A stretch of 64,000 nucleotides of DNA from Haloferula rosea. Its GTDB lineage: Bacteria > Verrucomicrobiota > Verrucomicrobiia > Verrucomicrobiales > Akkermansiaceae. The notes below the pieces were generated by a model. It saw only the letters and a program-made list of their open reading frames with translations. It ran no database searches and was not told the origin of the DNA. Shown here one piece after another: positions 17,207-30,345 of the stretch. Position 1 is the stretch's first letter. Each line of letters starts with the position of its first letter. A program made the position numbers and the translations under genes. The DNA lies in the NCBI RefSeq assembly GCF_016595525.1, contig NZ_JAENII010000003.1, positions 310,001 to 374,000 of the forward strand. Reading direction: 5' to 3'.

Positions 17207-18489
17207 TGGATCACTTCAGGTGTTTGAGCTGCTTCTTCCAGGGTTTCATCCACGGATGGCTTCATCCGGTCCCGGAAGACCGCGAGGAAAACGAGGAGGA
17301 TTCCACCCGCCATCATGGCCGGAATCCACCAGAAGGCCGGCCACTTGGCCAAGGCATCGGCACCGGTCGCCCCGGCCAGTTTCTGCGTGAAGAACACGTC
17401 GTTGAGCTTCGCACCGAGATACATGCCGATGCCCTGCGTCAGCACGACAAGAAACCCCTGCGCCTGCCCGCGGATCGCCTCAGGCGCTTTCTTGTCCGTG
17501 TAGATCTGCCCGGTGACGAAGAAGAAGTCGTAGCAGATCCCGTGCAGGAGGATGCCCGTGAAGATCATCCACTTGACCGAATCGGGCGCCGCGACCGCGA
17601 AGAGGGCGTAGCGCAGGACCCAACAGGCCATCCCGATCGCCAGCATCCACTTCACCCCCAATCGCGCGAACAGCAACGGAATGATCAACATGAAGAAGAT
17701 CTCGGAGATCTGCCCCCAGAACATGGTGCCCGCGGCGGAACCGAATCCAGCGTCCGTGATGAAGGTCGCCGCATAGGCATAGTAGGCCTGGAGCGGAATG
17801 CAGATCAGCAGGGACGCCAGCGCGAAGACGAGGAAGTTCAGATCCTTCAACATCCCGAGCGACTCAAGTCCCAGCGCCTGAACCAGCGAAGGCTTCTTGC
17901 CGCGGCTCACCGGCGGCGTGTTCGGCAGGAAAAATGAAAACACCCCGAGCACGAAACTCGATCCAGCGGCAATCTGCAGCGGCAGGGCCGTGGCATCCGC
18001 CTTCAGGATGGTTCCCACCAGGAAACCCGCTGCAATCCAGCCGATGGTCCCGAACACCCGGATCACCGGGAACTGCTTCTCCGAGTCCTCGATGTTTCGC
18101 ATCGCCAGCGTGTTCGTCAGACCAAGCGTCGGCATGTAGCAGAGCATGTAACCCAGCAGTACCCAGAAGAAGAGCCCCTCACGGCCACCCAGCTCCTGCT
18201 GGATCGACCAGGGAACCATCAACATGATGCCCCCGCCGATCAGGTGCAGGATCCCCAGCACCACCTGGGTTGGAAGAAAACGGTCCGCCAGCAAGCCGAG
18301 GAACACCGGAGCAATGATCGCCGCGATCGGACCAACGGAATAGGCCGTGCCGATGCCCGCGGAAAAGTCGACCCCCTGCCTCAGATAGACCCCGATGGTC
18401 ACAAACCATGCTCCCCAGATGAAAAACTCCAGGAACATCATCAGCGAGAGCCGGGGCAGCAAAAGAGGGGCGTCGGGCTTGCGTGTCAT
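17203..18489 (-). CDS. Nucleoside:H+ symporter-like MFS transporter
   Basis: A 428-residue polytopic membrane protein with about 12 hydrophobic segments. The start RLSLMMFLEFFIWGAWFVTI and the mid-protein FPVIRVFGTIGWI segment are characteristic of the Nuc_H_symport branch of the major facilitator superfamily (NupG-like), which Planctomycetes and Verrucomicrobia hold in many copies next to Gfo/Idh/MocA oxidoreductases. It overlaps the downstream oxidoreductase gene by 4 bases. The 258-base gap to the divergent MFS gene at 18748 is locally AT-rich (about 18565-18605) and should carry the promoters. Transport substrate is inferred only from family. Confidence 0.85.
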   Translation of the reverse strand: MTRKPDAPLLLPRLSLMMFLEFFIWGAWFVTIGVYLRQGVDFSAGIGTAYSVGPIAAIIAPVFLGLLADRFLPTQVVLGILHLIGGGIMLMVPWSIQQELGGREGLFFWVLLGYMLCYMPTLGLTNTLAMRNIEDSEKQFPVIRVFGTIGWIAAGFLVGTILKADATALPLQIAAGSSFVLGVFSFFLPNTPPVSRGKKPSLVQALGLESLGMLKDLNFLVFALASLLICIPLQAYYAYAATFITDAGFGSAAGTMFWGQISEIFFMLIIPLLFARLGVKWMLAIGMACWVLRYALFAVAAPDSVKWMIFTGILLHGICYDFFFVTGQIYTDKKAPEAIRGQAQGFLVVLTQGIGMYLGAKLNDVFFTQKLAGATGADALAKWPAFWWIPAMMAGGILLVFLAVFRDRMKPSVDETLEEAAQTPEVIQ

Positions 18490-18747
18490 CGTGGTCTATG
18501 AATCCCCCCAACCCCCGGAGGGGACAAGCAGGAAGTGCCCCCATATTCGGATCAAAGCGACCTCATCTCTCAATTAATCGACATTTTTTAGCGTAATTCC
18601 GCCAAATTCCACCGTCCACCCCATCGAAAGGCACACGACGCGCCATTCGCGTGAATCTCAACGAATCACCGCCCGAAGCGCACAAACCCGCCAAATCGGG
18701 ATTTTCCAATTTCCAATCGGCTCTCACTGCGCTGATCCTCCGCCCCC

Positions 18748-19980
18748 ATGCCATCGCCCATCCCCGGTCAGGAAGATTTCAATCAGCGGGGAAAAACCTT
18801 TCGACTGGAGCTGCTCAGGGCGATGCCCGCCGGATTCGTGGATACCGCCGCGAGCACCTTCGCCCTGTTCATCGCCATCCGGGTGTTCGATCTGTCGCCG
18901 CTCATGAAAGGGGCGATGATCTCCGCCGGCAGCGTGGGCCTGCTGCTCAGCCTGTTCATCGTCCAGATCGCCCGACGCCTCGGGCGACCGGTCAACCGAC
19001 TCGCCGCCTTGATCTGGGTGATCGCCGCTCACGGCTTCGCCATGGCCGCGCTCTCGGAAGGACATGGCAACCGCTACTTCTCGGGGTGCTTCATCGCCTT
19101 CACCGCTCTGGGCATGGGCACCCCCCTGATCGCCCAGATCTATCGCAAGCACTACCCCGACCAATCCCGCGGCCGACTCTTCTCCTTCACCGCCATGATG
19201 CGGGCCAGCGCCGCGGGACTCGTGGCGTGGGGCGTGGGCGCGTGGATCAGCTCCCGCGACGGCGCCTTCTCGCCACTGTTCTGGGCCTACGCGGGAGCCT
19301 GCCTGGCCATGGCGGCATGTGTCACCGCCGTTGCACCGGTCGTTCTGCGACGGACCATCCAGCTGAAATGGTTCGATGCCTTCCGCCACGTCGGCGGCGA
19401 CGCTCCATTCCGCAAACTACTGAAAGTCTGGATGGTCTTCGGTCTCGGCAACCTCATCAGCTGGGCCCTCTTCGTCGAGTTCATCAGTAACCCGGTCTAT
19501 GGCTTCGGGCTGGATGCCGAGAACGTCGCCATCATTTCAAGTACAGTACCCATGGTGGTATTCATCGCCTGCGTCGTGCCCTGGGGGTTCGTCTTCGATC
19601 GCCTCCCCTTCTACTCGGTGCGTGCGCTGGTGAATGTGTTCTTCATCGCCGGCATCCTCATCTTCTTCCTCGGCGGAAACTGGCTCTCCCTGTGCATCGG
19701 CATCGGCCTCCACGGCGTGGCCCGCTCCGGCGGAAACATCCTGTGGACCCTGTGGGTCACCCGCTTCGCCGACAGCGAGCGCGTCCTCGAATACATGAGC
19801 GTCCACACCTTCCTCACCGGTCTCCGCGGCGTGTTCGCCCCCTTGATTGCCTTCACCGCCGCCGAGTTCCTCACCCCGACGTGGGTGGCGTGGACTTCGG
19901 CCAGCCTCATCTTCCTCAGCACTCTCGCCATCCTCCCCGAGATCCGGGAGGAACTGACCCGGAGGAAGGCGAGAGCCTAG
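18748..19980 (+). CDS. MFS transporter
   Basis: A 410-residue protein with about 12 membrane segments and a cytoplasmic N-terminus. It shows an RxGRPVNR loop after the third segment and a central loop with an LKWFDAFR segment. The last segments are followed by a basic tail (RKARA). It is a major facilitator superfamily member without features that reveal its substrate. The region downstream converges on the dehydrogenase gene at 20015. It has no close partner gene; the oppositely oriented symporter upstream belongs to a different MFS branch. Confidence 0.8.
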   Translation: MPSPIPGQEDFNQRGKTFRLELLRAMPAGFVDTAASTFALFIAIRVFDLSPLMKGAMISAGSVGLLLSLFIVQIARRLGRPVNRLAALIWVIAAHGFAMAALSEGHGNRYFSGCFIAFTALGMGTPLIAQIYRKHYPDQSRGRLFSFTAMMRASAAGLVAWGVGAWISSRDGAFSPLFWAYAGACLAMAACVTAVAPVVLRRTIQLKWFDAFRHVGGDAPFRKLLKVWMVFGLGNLISWALFVEFISNPVYGFGLDAENVAIISSTVPMVVFIACVVPWGFVFDRLPFYSVRALVNVFFIAGILIFFLGGNWLSLCIGIGLHGVARSGGNILWTLWVTRFADSERVLEYMSVHTFLTGLRGVFAPLIAFTAAEFLTPTWVAWTSASLIFLSTLAILPEIREELTRRKARA

Positions 19981-20014
19981 ACCGAGAAATCCCCGAGCAG
20001 CGACCCGAAGCCGA

Positions 20015-20917
20015 TCAAAGGCTCTTCGTCACCTCCCTCACGACTTCCGCTGCCTTGAGGAAGGCCACCTCCTCCTCTTGATTGAGGTTGGGATGAATCA
20101 ATCGGACGATCCCCGTCCTGCCGACAACAACCGGCAAGCTCATGCAAACGTCATCGACGCCCAAGAATCCATCAATCCGCACACTCAACGGCAGCGTGCG
20201 GCGCTCATCACGGAGGATGGCTTCCACCACGTGGGCAGCCGCCAGACCAATCGCATAACAGGTGTTCCCCTTCTTTCGAAACACCTCGATGCCGAATCCC
20301 TTCGCCCTCGCGGAGAGCTCGCGGTGGACTGCTGAATCTTCAATTCTCTCTCCTCCCGCCTGAGCCACACTCATCGCCGGAAACTGGTGGTCTCCATGCT
20401 CACCCAGAATGTAGGCCCGGATGTCATCGGGATGAATGCCGACCATTTTCGAAAGCAGCTCACGGAACCGGATCGAATCCACCAGCGTGCCGGTCCCGAA
20501 TACCCGCTGCGGTGGAAACCCGGTCAACTCCAGGGCAAGTGAGGTCAGCGGGTCGACAGGATTGCTCACCATCAGCAGCATGCAGTGAGGGGCGATCTCG
20601 GCGAGCGGCGGGAGAATCTCCCGCATCAAGCGGGCGTTGGCCTCGGCCATCGCATTCCGATCCGTGATGCCCTCCGGCACAGGAATGGACGCACAAACCA
20701 CCACAATGTCACTGGCTGCGACATCCTCCAGCTCACCCGCACGAATGGTGGCCGGAGCCTGAAGAAACGCTTGAGCATGCGACAGGTCCAACGCCTCCCC
20801 CTCGGCCTTCGTTCGGTCTCGTCCGACGAGCACGATCTCTTCCGCCAGTTGTCGCAGCGTCAACGTGTAGGCGAGGGCCATGCCGACCGACCCCGGCCCG
20901 ATGATTGAAACTTTCAT
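20015..20917 (-). CDS. L-lactate/malate dehydrogenase family protein
   Basis: From the ATG at 20917 the product has 300 residues. It has the NAD loop GPGSVG (7-12), SNPVDP, GTGTLVDSIRFR (with the conserved D147 and R150) and the catalytic histidine H174 in ILGEHGDH. The mobile-loop residue that separates lactate (Gln) from malate (Arg) dehydrogenases is a valine here (V80 in ASIPVPEG), and the loop is altered around it. The enzyme is therefore a 2-hydroxyacid dehydrogenase of this fold whose preferred substrate is unclear. A longer frame up to 20998 precedes the first beta strand and was not used. Neighbours are transporters. Confidence 0.85.
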   Translation of the reverse strand: MKVSIIGPGSVGMALAYTLTLRQLAEEIVLVGRDRTKAEGEALDLSHAQAFLQAPATIRAGELEDVAASDIVVVCASIPVPEGITDRNAMAEANARLMREILPPLAEIAPHCMLLMVSNPVDPLTSLALELTGFPPQRVFGTGTLVDSIRFRELLSKMVGIHPDDIRAYILGEHGDHQFPAMSVAQAGGERIEDSAVHRELSARAKGFGIEVFRKKGNTCYAIGLAAAHVVEAILRDERRTLPLSVRIDGFLGVDDVCMSLPVVVGRTGIVRLIHPNLNQEEEVAFLKAAEVVREVTKSL

Positions 20918-21082
20918 ATACTCCACCGCCCAGCAGATGAGGGGCCACTGAAGCCCTGAAGCCGAAAACCCATCAGCGAATCTTTCACGGGCCTCCAAGG
21001 GTTCGAAATCCGACCCTGGCCCGCCTCACCAAGGCCAGATTCGGAGGGGACCGACGCCAATCTTGCCCGATGACCCTTCCCG

Positions 21083-22393
21083 GTGCATAGATCGCGCGTG
21101 TCCTCCCTGATCAAACGAAGCGGCGCTTTCGAGCATCGCAACCCGCGCCTCTTCGTTCTCTTCACGACCCTTTACAATGCCAGGGCCTATTACCCCATTC
21201 TGGCCATCTTCTTCACCGACCTCGGGCTGACGCTGGATCAATACGTGCTGCTCAACTTCGCCTGGGCAGCCTCCATCTTCCTCCTAGAAGTTCCATCCGG
21301 GGCCTTCGCAGACACGCTCGGACGGAAGAAACTGCTGGTCCTCTCCGCGGCACTGATGGTCATCGAAATGGGGCTTCTCCTGTTTGCGCCTAAGGGTGGA
21401 GGGGCCCTCCTCTTCAGCCTGTGTCTGGTCAACCGCATCCTGTCCGGCGCCTCCGAGGCCGCCGCCAGTGGAGCCGACGAGGCCATCGCCTATGATGCCC
21501 TCCCTGAAGAAAACCGTGACAGCCTCTGGGATGACGTCCTCTCGACCGCCATGCGCTGGCGGGCCGGCGGCTTCCTCATCGCCATGACCCTCGGTGGACT
21601 CCTCTATGATCCCTCGTGGCTGACCAAGGTCGGCCTCACCGCCATCCCGATCGACCTCGCCCATCGTCTCCCCATGGCGCTGGTGTTCCTTCAGTCACTC
21701 GTCTGCCTCGGTCTGGCACTGCGTCTGGAAGAAGTCACCGAACCGCACATCGGCGACTCCCTCTCACGCTGCCGCAAAGCCTTCCGACTGACACTCGGCA
21801 CCGCCCGCCATGTCTTCACGACCAAGCGCATCGCCATCGTCCTGATCGGTGGATTGCTGATCGACGCGGTCACCCGGAACTTCGCCACCATCAACAGCGA
21901 ATACTACCGACTGATCGATATCCCGGCTTGGGCGTTCGGATTCATCGGTTCCCTCGTCGCGGTCGGGAACTGGTTCGTCCCCGCCATTGCCAAACGACTG
22001 AACCACCGACTCAGCCCGCTTGGGGTGCTCGGCATCGCCGCCATCGGCACCATCGCATCGCTCTTCCTCCTTGCTCCCGCATGGCCATGGTTCGGGCTCA
22101 TCCCCTCCATCATCGTGATGTCGCTGCTCGGGTTCGTCAGCTTCACCTTGAGCAAATTCCTCCACAGCGAAGCCAGCTCCGACCAGCGGGCCACCATGCT
22201 GAGTGTCAAAGGCCTCGCATTCAACCTCGGCTACGGAGGCTACTCGCTGGCATTCTCCTTCCTCCTCGCCAAGCTCCGCGACGGCTCGGAGGGAGCGCTA
22301 CAAAGTGCCCTCTGGTGGCAGGCAGCCGCCATGACTGCCATCTTGGTTCCCTATTTCCTGTGGGCACGCTGGACCTCGAAGAAGGACGCCTGA
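21083..22393 (+). CDS. MFS transporter
   Basis: A 436-residue polytopic protein with about 12 membrane segments. The motif A region LEVPSGAFADTLGRKKLL between segments 2 and 3 is a clear major facilitator signature, and YNARAYYPILAIFFTDLGL in segment 1 is typical of the branch with this motif. Both the GTG at 21083 and the GTG at 21098 are possible starts; no ribosome binding site decides between them. The gene diverges from the dehydrogenase across 165 bases. An 8-bp hairpin (22440-22459, CGAGGTGG/CCACCTCG) lies between its stop and the convergent lipoprotein gene. Substrate unknown. Confidence 0.83.
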   Translation: MHRSRVSSLIKRSGAFEHRNPRLFVLFTTLYNARAYYPILAIFFTDLGLTLDQYVLLNFAWAASIFLLEVPSGAFADTLGRKKLLVLSAALMVIEMGLLLFAPKGGGALLFSLCLVNRILSGASEAAASGADEAIAYDALPEENRDSLWDDVLSTAMRWRAGGFLIAMTLGGLLYDPSWLTKVGLTAIPIDLAHRLPMALVFLQSLVCLGLALRLEEVTEPHIGDSLSRCRKAFRLTLGTARHVFTTKRIAIVLIGGLLIDAVTRNFATINSEYYRLIDIPAWAFGFIGSLVAVGNWFVPAIAKRLNHRLSPLGVLGIAAIGTIASLFLLAPAWPWFGLIPSIIVMSLLGFVSFTLSKFLHSEASSDQRATMLSVKGLAFNLGYGGYSLAFSFLLAKLRDGSEGALQSALWWQAAAMTAILVPYFLWARWTSKKDA

Positions 22394-22484
22394 CCCACAC
22401 AGTTGCGGGGAAGCTGACCCAAGCGGCCGGTCCCATCGGCGAGGTGGGCATCCACCTCGTTCCATGGGGACCAAGATCACCGGC

Positions 22485-22895
22485 CTACTCGGCCATGCTG
22501 CGCGCCCAGGCAGGACCATTGGCTGCCTCGTAGGCCATGACACGACCCAACTCGCGGCCGGTCCGGCTGTCGAACAACTGCACGGTCGCCGGTCCATGAT
22601 TACCCCGGGACTTCACCACCAGTTGCTCCTGTTCGCTCCACCAGCGCGTCTCCTCGACATTCGGAGAAGCGGTGCGGCAGGTGCCCAGCATTCGACTCCC
22701 TTCCCGAATGGTCACACTTCCCGAACCCTTGGTCGCCGTCAGCGGCTGAGTGAACCCCGCCTGGCTCGCGGAGGGCTGATTGCTCGTTGAGCCGGAAGTC
22801 GATGAGCTACTTCCGTTCTCTTCCACCACGATGCAGGATGGAAGTGCGAAGCTGATGAGTGCGATGGCGGTCGATGTGATCAAATGGTTCTTCAT
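22485..22895 (-). CDS. Small putative lipoprotein
   Basis: A 136-residue product with a signal sequence ending in ALPSC, so C21 is the likely lipid attachment site. A serine/threonine-rich linker (28-50) follows, then a small conserved-looking domain with SVTIREGSRMLGTC and TVQLFDSRTGRELG. I do not recognise a family. The composition and length suggest a periplasmic or outer membrane-anchored protein. The gene stands alone, converging with the MFS gene. The 205 bases upstream (22896-23100) hold no gene I can support. Confidence 0.65.
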   Translation of the reverse strand: MKNHLITSTAIALISFALPSCIVVEENGSSSSTSGSTSNQPSASQAGFTQPLTATKGSGSVTIREGSRMLGTCRTASPNVEETRWWSEQEQLVVKSRGNHGPATVQLFDSRTGRELGRVMAYEAANGPAWARSMAE

Positions 22896-23100
22896 GATGA
22901 CCTAAACATTGATCCGGTCTCGAGGGGATCGCGCAAGCAGGGATTTCCAAACGGGCATCATCGGCACTGCTCAGGACCTGAGATCTACGGAATCCACACG
23001 TGAGCAAGCGTCAAGTTCCCTATTCCCACCAGAGAAGCTCTGAAGCAGGCCCGGGCGGTCGGCCATCCTGATTGCTCGAGGCTCACGGATCTTCAAAAAA

Positions 23101-23190
23101 TGGCGGACAGGGAGGGATTCGAACCCTCGGTGACATTGCTGCCACACACGCTTTCCAGGCGAGCCCATTCGACCACTCTGGCACCTGCCC
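23101..23190 (-). tRNA. tRNA-Ser (anticodon GGA)
   Basis: Read on the minus strand, the 90-base gene starts GGGCAGGTGCC at 23190 and ends with an encoded CCA at 23103-23101. The acceptor stem GGGCAGG/CCTGTCC has seven pairs with one G-U. The D-loop reads AGAGTGGTCGAATGG, the anticodon loop is CTGGAAA (GGA, reading UCC/UCU), a long variable arm typical of tRNA-Ser follows, and the T-arm is GAGGGTTCGAATCCCTC. The anticodon stem has a single U-U mismatch at its second pair. Confidence 0.95.
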
Positions 23191-23442
23191 TTTGAAGGGC
23201 GCGCACCCTAATTAGGCGATCTGAGCTTGGCAACCGGAAACTGAAAGGATCTCGCCTCCCCCCAGTCCGGCCAATCGGACCTGCCCCAGCCCCGAGGTGC
23301 GACAAGGATGACAACCCGGCCATGCTGTCACCCCTGGCTGCGACAACTTGTCCAAATTCCGGCTCACCTGACGACACCGTCCTACCCGCCCATATTCCAT
23401 TTACCCATGACCCTCAACACCTTACGAAACCCAAACCATCGG
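23191..23442. other. Gene-free leader region upstream of dnaK
   Basis: No protein or RNA gene is supported here. It holds inverted repeats that could be operators: GTCCG/CGGAC at about 23266-23281, and GACAA-C-TTGTC at 23342-23352. The second resembles the half-sites found upstream of the gene at 59024 (ACTTGTCC in both). No CIRCE element and no convincing sigma-32-type promoter were found. Confidence 0.4.
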
Positions 23443-23457
23443 TGGCACGGCAGCTGC
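23443..23457 (+). promoter_or_regulatory. Possible sigma-54 (-24/-12) promoter of dnaK
   Basis: TGGCACGGCAGCTGC has the invariant GG (23444-23445) and GC (23456-23457) at the correct 10-base spacing of the sigma-54 consensus TGGCAC-N5-TTGC, with one mismatch in the -12 element. It would start transcription near 23469, giving a leader of about 56 bases with a hairpin GCCCG-ACAAG-CGGGC at 23478-23492. No enhancer-binding protein gene is in the window. Confidence 0.4.
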
Positions 23458-23467
23458 GAAAGAGTAG

Positions 23468-25456
<1,989 letters not shown>

Positions 25457-25469
25457 TCAACCCCTCTTT

Positions 25470-25491
25470 CCACCCCGCTCCGGCGGGGTGG
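25470..25491 (+). other. Intergenic hairpin between dnaK and groES
   Basis: CCACCCCGC (25470-25478), loop TCCG and GCGGGGTGG (25483-25491) form a perfect nine-pair stem with a stable UUCG-like loop. No T-run follows, so it is not a classical terminator. It may be a partial attenuator or a processing or stability element that sets the ratio of DnaK to GroESL. Confidence 0.6.
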
Positions 25492-25529
25492 ATTCTCAAA
25501 CCAACAAACAACAACACAAACTACAGAAC

Positions 25530-25820
25530 ATGGCTAACATCCAACCACTCGGTCAACGTGTGCTCGTCAAGCGTCTCGACGCAGAAGAAATCAGCGCAGG
25601 CGGCATCGTTCTTCCTGACTCCGCCAAGGAGAAGCCACAGGAAGCTGAAGTCATCAGCCTCGGAACCGGCGGCAAGGACGAAGATGGCAAGACCATCGAG
25701 TTCAGCGTCAAGGTCGGCGACAAGGTCCTGATCTCAAAATACGGCGGCACCGACGTGAACGTCGACGGACAGGAACTCATGATCCTTTCCGAATCCGACA
25801 TCCTCGGCATCGTTTCCTGA
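25530..25820 (+). CDS. groES: Co-chaperonin GroES
   Basis: Ten-kilodalton cap of the GroEL folding chamber. From the ATG at 25530 the product has 96 residues, the normal size, with [13 protein letters not shown] at the start, the mobile loop (about 17-33, with [16 protein letters not shown]), [14 protein letters not shown] and the closing [11 protein letters not shown]. The frame extends 14 codons further upstream, into the dnaK-groES gap, but those residues are not conserved. groEL follows 36 bases downstream. Confidence 0.96.
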   Translation: MANIQPLGQRVLVKRLDAEEISAGGIVLPDSAKEKPQEAEVISLGTGGKDEDGKTIEFSVKVGDKVLISKYGGTDVNVDGQELMILSESDILGIVS

Positions 25821-27500
<1,680 letters not shown>

Positions 27501-27542
27501 GCCACCTCGAAGCGGTCTTCGGCCCGCTTCACCGAACCTCAC

Positions 27543-27578
27543 AAAGCCGGGCAGCACACGCTGCCCGGCTTTTTCTTT
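27543..27578 (+). terminator. Rho-independent terminator of groESL
   Basis: AGCCGGGCAGC (27545-27555), loop ACAC and GCTGCCCGGCT (27560-27570) form an eleven-pair stem, extended by flanking A/T pairs, followed by TTTTCTTT. Only the plus strand has the T-run. Confidence 0.92.
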
Positions 27579-27657
27579 GCCCGCGCGGGCGTCCCTACGC
27601 TCTGCGACCCCCGGGCTTTCGTCTTCCCTCGCCTGCCGGGGCGCGCGATGGTGGGGC

Positions 27658-30345
27658 ATGAGTCTGAAGGATTTCCTCCATTGCCTCCGCCCCTCGGCTC
27701 GCTTGCTTCGCATTCCGCTCGCCTCACTCGTCTGGCTTTCCAGCCATGCCGCAGTCGCTCAGGAGCCGCTGCCGGAGAAAGCCTACCAAGAGTGCAGGGA
27801 CTGGTATCAATCGGCGGATTTTCCCTCGATGGCAGATCGACCGTGGGTTCGCGTCGCTACCGGGAATTGGTTTTCGAGCGGCGGGAAGAAGCAGAACACC
27901 TACCTGCTCGGCTTCCTCACTCCGAGCGATGAGACCGCACCCGACGCCCCCTTCGAAGTCACCACCATCGACCGTCAGGTCCTGACATTCACCCCGACCC
28001 CGGCGGATACGGACGAAACAGAGAGAGTTGGATTCGAAAAACTCGATTTTGAAAAATGGCTCGGTGAGCACCTTGGCAACGACGATGAGGGAGACCACGA
28101 TCGTGAACTCGTTCAGGGTAGTCCTTTCGGTGGATCCCCGTCGACGCCGGCACTGACCCTCCTCCATCTCGCGATGGAGTGCGACCAACGCGGACTCAAC
28201 ACCGAAGCGAGAAAACTCATGGCAAGGCTCCCCCAACTCCTCGGCCCCGCCGGAGACGAGGAAATCGATCTCACCCTTGCCGACCGCATGGAGGAACAAT
28301 TCGCGCATGTCATGATGTGGCGGGCTGTTGTTGCCTGCGACTACCCGACCAACAGCAGGCCACAGCTTCTCGACCTATTCACCCAGATCGTCCGGCTCTG
28401 CCCCAAGAGCAAGTATGCCGACCAGGCGGCGCAGATGGCTGAGCGACTCGATACCATGATCCTTGAGGACAAGGCGCACGCAAAGGCCCGCGAGGAGAAG
28501 CCTTTCGAAGCTCTCTCACGAGAGGAGCAGATCAAGGACCTCGTCTTCCAACTGCGCGATCAGGACGGCGCCCAATGGTCCCAGCCAGGTTCCTGCTCGA
28601 TCTTCAGTTTCGGTGAAGAGAAAGACTCTCCGGCCGACAAGCTCGTTGAGATCGGATTCGATGCCGTGCCATTTCTGATAGACGCCTTGGTCGATCGAAG
28701 TCTCACCTACTCGGTCGGCTATCATCGGAATTTCTACTTTTCCCACCGTGTCCTCACGGTCGGCGATGCGGCCACTCAGGTGATCGAGAGAATCACCGGC
28801 ACGCCCCTCCCCGAGCCCCGCAACATCCGCGTCTTCGGTGATGATCCGAAGCAGGATCGCGAGGCCAGGGTGATGGCCGCCAAACAAGAAGCCGCTCTGA
28901 AGTGGTGGCTCGATTTTGAATCCAAGGGCGAGCAGGCCTTCCTCATCGAAGAAGTCTCAAAGGGAGGGCAGGCCGGCAGCAATCTGGCATCCCGATTGAT
29001 CGAGCGCTACCGGGAAGAAGCCCTCAAGCCATGCCTCGACGGATTGGACAAGTCGTCCGAATCCTGGGCATACAGCCGCTACGTCAGGGCCATCGCCCAA
29101 GCCGAGTTTGCCGAGAGTGAAGAAACCATTCGCCGCGTGATTGAGGAGAACCGCTTCTCCGACGGCACCATGACCGCCCTTCACTGGCTGGTGGACAAGG
29201 ACGCTGATGATGCCATGAACCTCGCCGCCGAACTCCTCACTGAAGACGAGTCATGGCGGCGGACCGGCGACTTCAATGAATGCCTTGCCGATGAACTGAT
29301 CGAGTTCCTCATCGAGCAGGATTCCGCGTCCGCCCTGCAGGCCATCGTGAAAGAGTCGGGTCGCTTGAATGTCTCCCAGCGGGTCGACGTGGCCACCGGC
29401 CTCTACGGCGCGGACATCACCGAAGTGACAAGCCCCTTGGCTCAGGAGTTGCTCGTCCTGCTGCTTGAAGACCAGCGCCGCCGCACCGGCATGAGCGGAA
29501 ACGTGGGAGACCTCTCATTCTCCGACCCGAGGGTGTGCGACCTTGCGGGAGCCGCCCTGCACAAGCATTGGCCCACGAAATACGAGTTCGACTATCAGGA
29601 GATCACGAAGCGACGGAACCAGCAGCGCATCGCATGTGCCAACATCTGGAGAAGCGAGCACGGGAAAGAGCTGTTGGAGTGCCACGAGCGGGAAGTCACC
29701 GCCATGACCCCGCAGGACTTCACGCGGATGATCGAAGCCTGCGGCGACCTGACCCAACAAGAGAACCTGGCGAAGCTGTGCCAGACACTCGAGGACTCAG
29801 GCGTATCCGCGCTACCTCCGCTGCTTGCCTTCCTCGAAACCACCGAGGCCCCCGTGAGAGATGTCCTGGCGAAAACGGCCGGGACCTTGGGAAATCGCAT
29901 TGAACGCATCACCCTGCTTCCAGCCGGTGCGAGCTACCCCCCGGTGACGAACTGGATCCAGCAAGCGAAGGGACAAGCACTCGATGGAGCCCGCGTGGTA
30001 TCCCTCCTGTCCGACTTCTTCCGCCAAGCGGACCAACTCGGAGAGCCCTACCGCGGGTTGGAATTCGAAGCACTTCGGCATGGGGATCATTCCGGCATCG
30101 ACGTCACCATCCGGCTGATCGAACGCGAACGACGCAAACAGGAGATCGATCAATGGAGTGGAACCGAACATGTCTCATCCGGCGAAGAGACCACCCACAC
30201 CAGCAGCTACGGCGGAGGACTCAGCAAGGACGACCCGAAGGAGTCCGAGGACCTGCGGGAAGGAGTCGACAAGGCACTCGCCAACCCGCCCGGCACGCCT
30301 TGCGAAGTGCGGTGGGAACTGATTGGTTGGTGGCACGATGATTGA
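27658..30345 (+). CDS. Large secreted protein of unknown function
   Basis: From the ATG at 27658 (chosen because a signal peptide, IPLASLVWLSSHAAVAQ, follows it) the product has 895 residues. After cleavage it is mostly helical with many charged residues and no cysteine pattern, catalytic motif or membrane segment I can identify. Helix-pair-like repeats between about 290 and 760 could be HEAT-type, which is an impression and not a match. The C-terminal part ends with a serine/threonine-rich stretch (SSGEETTHTSSYGGG) and a tryptophan-rich end. The stop overlaps the start of the glycerophosphodiesterase gene. The first 27 codons of the open frame upstream lie in the groEL terminator region. Confidence 0.7.
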   Translation: MSLKDFLHCLRPSARLLRIPLASLVWLSSHAAVAQEPLPEKAYQECRDWYQSADFPSMADRPWVRVATGNWFSSGGKKQNTYLLGFLTPSDETAPDAPFEVTTIDRQVLTFTPTPADTDETERVGFEKLDFEKWLGEHLGNDDEGDHDRELVQGSPFGGSPSTPALTLLHLAMECDQRGLNTEARKLMARLPQLLGPAGDEEIDLTLADRMEEQFAHVMMWRAVVACDYPTNSRPQLLDLFTQIVRLCPKSKYADQAAQMAERLDTMILEDKAHAKAREEKPFEALSREEQIKDLVFQLRDQDGAQWSQPGSCSIFSFGEEKDSPADKLVEIGFDAVPFLIDALVDRSLTYSVGYHRNFYFSHRVLTVGDAATQVIERITGTPLPEPRNIRVFGDDPKQDREARVMAAKQEAALKWWLDFESKGEQAFLIEEVSKGGQAGSNLASRLIERYREEALKPCLDGLDKSSESWAYSRYVRAIAQAEFAESEETIRRVIEENRFSDGTMTALHWLVDKDADDAMNLAAELLTEDESWRRTGDFNECLADELIEFLIEQDSASALQAIVKESGRLNVSQRVDVATGLYGADITEVTSPLAQELLVLLLEDQRRRTGMSGNVGDLSFSDPRVCDLAGAALHKHWPTKYEFDYQEITKRRNQQRIACANIWRSEHGKELLECHEREVTAMTPQDFTRMIEACGDLTQQENLAKLCQTLEDSGVSALPPLLAFLETTEAPVRDVLAKTAGTLGNRIERITLLPAGASYPPVTNWIQQAKGQALDGARVVSLLSDFFRQADQLGEPYRGLEFEALRHGDHSGIDVTIRLIERERRKQEIDQWSGTEHVSSGEETTHTSSYGGGLSKDDPKESEDLREGVDKALANPPGTPCEVRWELIGWWHDD

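Noticed and set aside
15329-17227. 632-residue plus-strand open frame opposite the oxidoreductase
   Set aside because: It overlaps two coherent minus-strand genes and contains no domain; its arginine/histidine-rich composition is typical of an antisense frame.
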